A DNA stretch of 64,000 nucleotides from Terriglobia bacterium (GTDB lineage Bacteria; Acidobacteriota; Terriglobia; Terriglobales; Acidobacteriaceae). The notes below the pieces were generated by a model, which worked only from the letters and a program-made list of their open reading frames with translations, had not been told where the DNA came from and did no database searches. This document shows, piece by piece, positions 59,501 to 64,000 of this stretch. The stretch lies in NCBI GenBank assembly GCA_020072585.1, contig JAIQGL010000020.1:1-64000 (forward strand), written 5' to 3'. Made by a program: the position numbers and the translations under genes. The first letter of the stretch is position 1; each line of letters starts with the position of its first letter.

Positions 59501-62133
59501 CTGACCTGCACGACCGAGCCGCCTATCTGCACGGTGCCGGTGGCATAAGCCCCACCTTGTTGATGGCTCTGGTCGCCGCCGAAGGGCGCGCCTATGGTGA
59601 AACTGCCGGTGGCGAAGCTTCCTCCGGTGCTTGCAACTCCCGGCTCGTCAACTTCCGTCACGCGGCCGAGTGAGTCCATGTAGCGCTTGCGCTGGTTGCC
59701 GGCCTGGTCGGTTGTAACCGTGTAGTTTCCGCCGAATGCGACTGTGCTGTTATTAAAGTAAACGCTGCCGTCAGGAGGAATCACCATTGTGTTGCGGCCC
59801 AGAGCATCGTAGACATACGATGTGAACCCGTACGTTGCATCACTGGTGGAGCGGTAGGGATTGCTTAGCGTGGCTTTGCGGCCCATCAGATCATAGGTGA
59901 TGTCGCTATATGTCACACCATCAGGGTCCGAAAGCAGAGCGGTGCGCGTTGTGCGTCCCAGGCCGTCATAACTGGTTTTGACTATGTGGTTGAGAGTCGA
60001 AGTGATCTTTGTGGTCTCGGTGGAGTTGAGATCGCTGAGGCTGTCGTTGTAGGTATAACTGGCCTGCCCGCCATCAGAAGCCGTTTTGCTGAGTGTGCGC
60101 TTTATCGCGTCATAACTAAACGTGGTTCCAACGCGTCCATTGTTGATATCATTCTGGTCCTTGGCTGACTGTACCTGCGCAGTACAAGGAAAGTATGTGC
60201 TATGCGCATGCTGGCTTTTGGCATTGGTTGTGTCCGTGAGGAAGGCGAAACTGTTTGAAGGTGGTAGACAGGCAGCGTTCGTGCTCCAGCCATTCCAATC
60301 GTCAGAATAATTAAAAATCGTAGTGTGATTGCCAGGATCGGTAGTGCTGATCAGGTTTCCAAGCAGGTCATAATTGTTGGTCGTGGCGAGCCATGAGTTG
60401 CTGGTGTTCAGCCAGACGCGAGTCTGGGTGAGATTGCCGCGCAGAGTGTTGGAGGTGTCGAAATTGGCATCATCATGGCCCGGAACAGAGACCGGCGTCG
60501 GGGAGCCGTTTGCGTTTAACAGCGGGGTTGTATCGTAGGAAGATTGCGTCTCGGCAATGCGTGTGCCACCTGTATAAGGCGTGCCAAACACCCCAACCGT
60601 TCCCGGAGCCGTGCACTGGCCGCCGGTACAGTCATAAACGATCTTATCGGTAACTCGGTTCGCTATGTTGAGCGCGTCATAACGGCTATCTGCCTGATGC
60701 AGATACGTGTAATCGGTTTTGCGAACGAGTTGGGGATTGTTGCCCGTGCTGTCATAAATGAATTCGCGCTGCTCAATCACATCGCCACGCGTGAACAGGT
60801 CCTGCTCACCCGGAAAAGTCAGAGTCTGGCCGTCATAGTCCGTTTCGACACGGGTTTTCATGACTGATGAATCACCCGGGATCGCACTGTAGACCGTGGT
60901 GGTAACGGCCCTGGGAACTGAAGCAAGGCCGCTCCAATAATCAGTATGAACAGTTTTCAACAACACTGACGTTCCACTATAAAAACTGACATCGGTAATC
61001 TGGCAGGGGAGTTTGCCTTGAACAACATTCGGAGGCGGTATAGAGCCAGCGCCGATGGGCACACAGGTATAAACTGTCTGGTTATTGTAAGGGTCGAGTA
61101 CCGTGGTGGTGAATACGTCAGGCGATGGCTCGGCATAGGTATAAGTCCAGTGCGCGGACTGGCCATTTGCTGTGACCGTTCGCGAGGCTACCCGTGAGCC
61201 GCTGTAATCACCGGTGAAAGTTGTGTACGTGTAAGAAATCACCGCCCCAGTGGGAAGCGTGAGAGAAGTAACGTCAGATCCGCTGTACTGGAAAGAATAA
61301 CTGAGCCCATTCGGTAAAGTTATCTGCGAAGGCGCGTTACCCAGAAGGGTTGTGTCTTCCCCGCACTGGCTTGGCGGCGTGGGAACCAGGCATAGGTGGG
61401 TATTTGCGGAGATGGAGACGTAGGTAACGGCGGGCGTTTGCAAAGTCCCGTTCGCATCATAATAACCATTCGGTATGGTTCTTCCAAGGGTATCAGTTGT
61501 GGCAGTGACGATATTGCCATTGCCGTCCTGGGTGCCATTCAGCGACCCGTCCTTCCGGTATGCCTTGTTGGGAGTACCTGGATATAAAATCCAGCCCGAT
61601 CCGTCGTCCGCATACCGGGTTGTGTTGAAAGGAATCTGGCACCCCCAAGCTCCTTGGGGATCTGGAACCATATGGTGAGAAGTGCCATCAGGTTCTGTAA
61701 CCGTAAAACCATTTGAGATAAAAACGTTGGTTTGGCCGCCATCGCACGACGTTTGAAAGGTAGAGCTGCCTGAGCTTATGCTCGAACTTCCAATGATTTT
61801 GGGGACTAATTGATTATTTCTCGATTCTTTGACCAGATAATTGCAAGTTGACCCCGTGCACAATTCGCTGAGGTAATAGCCTTTCGAGTTGTAAATCAGG
61901 AACTGTCCCGTGGAGATACCGCGGCCGGGAGTCGCCGATAACGGAATCTTGATCATCAGGTTTCCGTTATTCAGTTGAACATTGTCAATATCTGACCCTT
62001 GGAAAACCCCATTGTGCGGTGTTCCGCCGCTGTTCCCGGCGCTTGGATCCTGAGCAAGTGAAGGAAGCGAAATCGCGAAGATTATGGCGAATAAGAAACA
62101 TACCTTTCGTGCGACTGTAGAAGGGGTTTTCAC
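56521..62133 (-). CDS. Rhs/YD-repeat toxin with C-terminal GIY-YIG nuclease domain
   Basis: 1870 residues. Signal peptide (CFLFAIIFAISLPSLAQ), then many YD repeats (e.g. NNYDLLGNLIST, FSYDAAGNTTNDG, YTYNAENQIAVAAG), forming a secreted Rhs cage. Around 890-1110 there are inserted modules with TVASLATAIANVLN, ITIASQLASGFNAN and GGTINLTSKALG, like flagellin-hook repeats. The Rhs core ends near 1600-1650 (KERDPETGFDEFGARLYSSA, NLYAYVLNNPVTLPDIDG). The tail (about 1770-1845) is a GIY-YIG nuclease: VYQIVKDGKVIYVGITNDLL, RREVEH, the catalytic Glu in AVEQALIQHHG and Asn in GGTLMNKINSISP. All expected active-site residues are present. Predicted contact or competition toxin. Confidence 0.9.
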   Translation of the reverse strand: MKTPSTVARKVCFLFAIIFAISLPSLAQDPSAGNSGGTPHNGVFQGSDIDNVQLNNGNLMIKIPLSATPGRGISTGQFLIYNSKGYYLSELCTGSTCNYLVKESRNNQLVPKIIGSSSISSGSSTFQTSCDGGQTNVFISNGFTVTEPDGTSHHMVPDPQGAWGCQIPFNTTRYADDGSGWILYPGTPNKAYRKDGSLNGTQDGNGNIVTATTDTLGRTIPNGYYDANGTLQTPAVTYVSISANTHLCLVPTPPSQCGEDTTLLGNAPSQITLPNGLSYSFQYSGSDVTSLTLPTGAVISYTYTTFTGDYSGSRVASRTVTANGQSAHWTYTYAEPSPDVFTTTVLDPYNNQTVYTCVPIGAGSIPPPNVVQGKLPCQITDVSFYSGTSVLLKTVHTDYWSGLASVPRAVTTTVYSAIPGDSSVMKTRVETDYDGQTLTFPGEQDLFTRGDVIEQREFIYDSTGNNPQLVRKTDYTYLHQADSRYDALNIANRVTDKIVYDCTGGQCTAPGTVGVFGTPYTGGTRIAETQSSYDTTPLLNANGSPTPVSVPGHDDANFDTSNTLRGNLTQTRVWLNTSNSWLATTNNYDLLGNLISTTDPGNHTTIFNYSDDWNGWSTNAACLPPSNSFAFLTDTTNAKSQHAHSTYFPCTAQVQSAKDQNDINNGRVGTTFSYDAIKRTLSKTASDGGQASYTYNDSLSDLNSTETTKITSTLNHIVKTSYDGLGRTTRTALLSDPDGVTYSDITYDLMGRKATLSNPYRSTSDATYGFTSYVYDALGRNTMVIPPDGSVYFNNSTVAFGGNYTVTTDQAGNQRKRYMDSLGRVTEVDEPGVASTGGSFATGSFTIGAPFGGDQSHQQGGAYATGTVQIGGSVVQVRKCSGHPTQCNFITDAGSVMINVAGAGSSSAGYNGTSNTAITIASQLASGFNANPNISASTGGTSTVTLTARTPGPNYTFTTSQTWDTADFTSPQITIGPASGTLSGGVFPSFSYDAGQVSISVAGYPVTVNYDQNSTVASLATAIANVLNSDLKSPVTATTSGGTINLTSKALGVAGNYALSGSSVTTQFSFSSPSFTVSPSGSAMTNGIDPSSPFATTYATLYSYDMLNNLTQVEQHGGTTDTSQWRVRTFQYDSLSHLTQSNNPESGTINFAYDGEGKLASKTSPAPNQTGSAILTINYAYDELHRHTGRTYSNSEPAISYVYDAAEGSVVNGLTIHNGIGRQTSMTDASGSSAWAYDQEGRLNAELKTIGSVAKNISYSYNLDGSVASIIYPSGNTITYTPAQNGANSAGRAGAVQDLANNINYVTGSSGPGTYAIYAPDGAISSFKSGYATGFTGIANTFSYNDRLQPLAIQASSPSATVFNVSYDFHLTNGDNGNVYQLTNNKDNTRSQVFTYDQLNRLTSGKTSASSAWGTNYTIDPWGNLTQKTIMPGMLTGENFSQVAFSNNRLTGFSYDAAGNTTNDGINSYTYNAENQIAVAAGVTYTYDGAGERVKKSSGRLYWSGAAGIVAESDLSGNISAEYMFFDGERVARRDLPSGTVHYYFSDRLKSVSVVTSASGTIEEESDYRPWGEEKLVTHTLSDQHYKFNGKERDPETGFDEFGARLYSSAWSRWLTPDWSADPTPVPYGSMDNPQSLNLYAYVLNNPVTLPDIDGHLTPLGGAGSSSNGSSDDDDPFQKWLAETRAWLSSEMSSAKNGQTAPQTNALGFDNNAVVADSMKQTGEALQFVGETAAVLDPSGIISATQSVSKGKNGEAILMIGLALIPGGKKAEEAVHVYQIVKDGKVIYVGITNDLLRREVEHGTALRHILTMGSRLDARAVEQALIQHHGLEKNGGTLMNKINSISPRNLRFADYVKMGFDALRSIGYPL

Positions 62134-62354
62134 GTCAGTGCTCTCCCAGGTGATCGGACAAAGTTCAAATGTCCAAGATTAGCGGTTGCCCGGCGGGACT
62201 TGGCAACTCAGAAGCAGCTACTCTGAAATAGAGTAAAAAAATAACACAATCTAGCTTAGAAAAACAAACAAATTTTTATGCTGGTTCACATCTACAATGT
62301 GACATAGCAAAAAATACAACTGCTTCCCATTTCGGACATTTTGCACAGATCAAA

Positions 62355-62397
62355 AAAAAATCAAAAACAAAAGGCCGCAGCTAGTGCCACGGCCTTC
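62355..62397 (-). terminator. Rho-independent terminator of the MFS gene
   Basis: On the minus strand AAGGCCG...CGGCCTT (7-bp arms at 62371-62377 and 62390-62396) followed by TTTTGTTTTTG, 24 bases beyond the MFS stop. The rest of 62134-62420 is AT-rich and holds the upstream region of the rhs gene; no further gene is seen. Confidence 0.75.
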
Positions 62398-62420
62398 AAT
62401 AACGTATCTATCAATCTAGT

Positions 62421-63674
62421 TTAGCTTACTTTTGCTACAACCATGGATGGCTCTTGCTGGCGGTTTAGCGCAGGAAGCGGCAGGGTACGCAATATCAGGA
62501 TCAACATCGCGGAAAGGAAGGCCATTCCCGCCGCGCAGTAGAACACGGCGTTCCAGTTACCAAACTTCTTGAAGAACAGGGCGGCAACCCATCCGGCGAA
62601 AATGGCAGCCACGCCCTTAGCCATATAAAGGAAGCCGTAATTGGAAGTGGCATAGTTGGAGCCATAGTAGTCTCCAATGATTGCGGGGAAAAGCGAGAAC
62701 ATGCTGCCCCAGATGAAATACAGTGCGATCAAGGAGATAGTGAACGCGGTCCCAGAGGTGCGGCCGACCAGCAGAACGGCAACCAGGCCGACAGACTGAA
62801 GAATGTAAGGAACAAACATGGCCATTTCACGGCCCACGCGGTCAGAGAGCCAGCCCCAAAAGATGCGGCCTGCACCGTTGGAGAGGCGTCCCAGGGCGAG
62901 AGCTGCGGTGACGGCTGCGGCGCTGATCTTGAAGAAATCGGCCACAACCGCGGTCTGGATGGTGACCATGGATCCGCCCGTGTTGATCATCACAAAAGAG
63001 AAGAACAGGAGATAGAAGTGAGGAGTCGCCATCATTTGCAGGCTGTTGAATTGTTGCGTGTTGCGCCGGACACGCGGCGAAACCGGCTTCTTGGCCGCAG
63101 GCGAGACGTGAAAGTCCGGCCCGGGATTGTGTAGAAGCTGCGCCGCGATCACGATCAGCACGCCCTGGGCTATGCCGGTATAGAGAAAAGCTTTGTGGTA
63201 GTCAGATGTGCGAATCACAAAGCTGATCATCGGAATGAAGAGAGCAGCACCCGCGCCGAATCCAGCGGTGATAAAGCCGGAGACCGTGCCACGTTTGTCG
63301 GGGAACCACTTCAATGCGGTGGCGACGGAGCCGCTGTAGATGAAAGCCGCGCCCACGCCGGCAATGGAATAGAGCACCTTCAGCTGTGTGAGGGTATCGG
63401 CGTAAGCCATGCCGGTCCAGCCGACGCCAACCAGCACGCCGCCGGCGGTGAGAAAAAGGCGCGGCCCGAGCCGGTCAATCAGCCAGCCCTCCACGGGCGT
63501 GATCCAGGTTTCAAAAACCAAAAATAAAGTTGCCGCCAATTGAATGCCGACGAGGCCCCAATCCTTGTGGGCCGCCTGGAGTGGCTTTACGAATAGCGCC
63601 CAGGCATATTGGAGGTTGGCGATCATAATCATGCAGACTAGAGCGCTGCCAAATTGAATCCACCGCTTGCTCAT
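62421..63674 (-). CDS. MFS transporter, oxalate/formate antiporter (OFA) family
   Basis: 417 residues, twelve transmembrane helices. OFA marks: NLQYAWALFVKPLQAAHKDW, the GWLIDRLGPRLFLTAGGVL loop motif, SGSVATALKWFPDKRGTVSG and GAGAALFIPMISF. OFA members exchange monocarboxylates or oxalate, e.g. pyruvate or lactate; the substrate here is unknown. It follows a ketopantoate reductase gene by 17 bp and ends at a terminator. Confidence 0.92.
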   Translation of the reverse strand: MSKRWIQFGSALVCMIMIANLQYAWALFVKPLQAAHKDWGLVGIQLAATLFLVFETWITPVEGWLIDRLGPRLFLTAGGVLVGVGWTGMAYADTLTQLKVLYSIAGVGAAFIYSGSVATALKWFPDKRGTVSGFITAGFGAGAALFIPMISFVIRTSDYHKAFLYTGIAQGVLIVIAAQLLHNPGPDFHVSPAAKKPVSPRVRRNTQQFNSLQMMATPHFYLLFFSFVMINTGGSMVTIQTAVVADFFKISAAAVTAALALGRLSNGAGRIFWGWLSDRVGREMAMFVPYILQSVGLVAVLLVGRTSGTAFTISLIALYFIWGSMFSLFPAIIGDYYGSNYATSNYGFLYMAKGVAAIFAGWVAALFFKKFGNWNAVFYCAAGMAFLSAMLILILRTLPLPALNRQQEPSMVVAKVS

Positions 63675-63691
63675 ATTGTCATCTCCAGATT

Positions 63692-64000
63692 TTAGGTTTT
63701 TTGCGCCGCCGCGCTACGGCGCTCGGCCAGTAATTTGGTACAAGCGTACACAGTGCGCGTATGCGGCATGGGCAGGCCGATCCGTTCTCCCACCTCCAGC
63801 ACCGCGCCTACAATTGCTTCCAATTCCAACGGCCGTCCTGCTTCCAGGTCTTGAAGCATTGACGTTTTGTGCTCACCAACTTTTGCCGCCCCTGCCATGC
63901 GCTGTTCGATTGAGACCTGCATCTTCACGCCTAGTTTCTCGGTCAGCGCTTCCGTTTCCTGCATGATGTTGCGGACCAAAGCTGTAGTTTCCTGATTAGT
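63692..64000 (-). CDS. 2-Dehydropantoate 2-reductase, C-terminal part (cut by the window end)
   Basis: About 103 C-terminal residues, continuing past base 64000 without a start. The segment ALTEKLGVKMQVSIEQRMAG, then VGEHKTSMLQDLEAGRPLEL, EAIVGAVLEVGERIGLPMPH and VYACTKLLAERRSA is the conserved ApbA_C/PanE domain. These enzymes reduce ketopantoate with NADPH for pantothenate synthesis, but several families of related 2-ketoacid reductases share it, so panE itself is not claimed. Probably co-transcribed with the OFA transporter. Confidence 0.88.
   Translation of the reverse strand, partial: TNQETTALVRNIMQETEALTEKLGVKMQVSIEQRMAGAAKVGEHKTSMLQDLEAGRPLELEAIVGAVLEVGERIGLPMPHTRTVYACTKLLAERRSAAAQKT

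Overview
The window looks like chromosomal DNA from a GC-rich, Gram-negative bacterium, most likely an Acidobacteriota (Terriglobia/Koribacter-like) genome. That placement is inference. It rests on the mix of a split transketolase, a cytochrome c maturation operon whose CcmE carries CxxxY in place of HxxxY, a DUF2277 gene, a large Rhs protein with inserted hook-like modules, small MerR-like HTH genes and many GTCATCC...GGACCTT dispersed repeats. No rRNA, tRNA or CRISPR array was seen.

Layout. 1-2.5 kb: hairpin repeats and a two-gene transketolase. 2.6-3.7 kb: a 52-residue peptide with two plesiocin-like TTxxxxEE motifs followed by an MvdD/PsnB-type ATP-grasp enzyme, a probable graspetide (omega-ester RiPP) locus. 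3.8-4.75 kb: a secreted S33 hydrolase. 4.9-10.5 kb: an accessory, repeat-rich stretch with an 84-bp tandem repeat, two small genes, an IS1182-type insertion sequence and a two-gene unit of a PD-(D/E)xK nuclease-like protein with a DUF2971 protein. 10.5-18.5 kb: MFS exporter, M28 zinc peptidase, YyaL/DUF255 protein, phosphoesterase and an unknown secreted protein. 18.7-21.4 kb: ccmE-ccmA-ccmB-ccmC, where ccmA has no ATG, GTG or TTG start that would keep its N-terminus. 21.5-25.5 kb: thiC, a zinc-ribbon membrane protein and a large Ala/Pro-rich membrane protein. 26-31 kb: VOC protein and a glcDEF glycolate oxidase operon. 31-36 kb: small membrane proteins, MBL hydrolase plus histone-deacetylase-like pair, LLM oxidoreductase and DUF2277. 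36-42 kb: beta-propeller lipoprotein, purA, quinol monooxygenase-like gene, tautomerase, ndk and sucC/sucD. 42-47.3 kb: DUF2846 protein, a frameshifted pseudogene, serine hydrolase, trpD and an aminotransferase.

47.4-55.5 kb is a peptidoglycan/division cluster, murE-murF-mraY-(DUF1624 acyltransferase)-murD-ftsW. It is interrupted by a membrane acyltransferase gene between mraY and murD, and it stops after ftsW instead of running on to murG-murC-ftsQAZ. Next to the break, on the other strand, is a 5.6-kb rhs gene ending in a GIY-YIG nuclease domain, with a small Imm26-like/RraB-like gene 12 bp downstream that is the probable immunity partner. The window closes with an OFA-family MFS transporter and the 3' end of a ketopantoate reductase gene.

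The two places most likely to hold undescribed biology are the graspetide pair at 2636-3697 and the Rhs-GIY-YIG toxin/antidote at 55687-62133. The nuclease/DUF2971 pair at 8527-10469 is a weaker defence candidate. Several starts were moved from the longest reading frame to internal codons with good ribosome binding sites; each case is noted.
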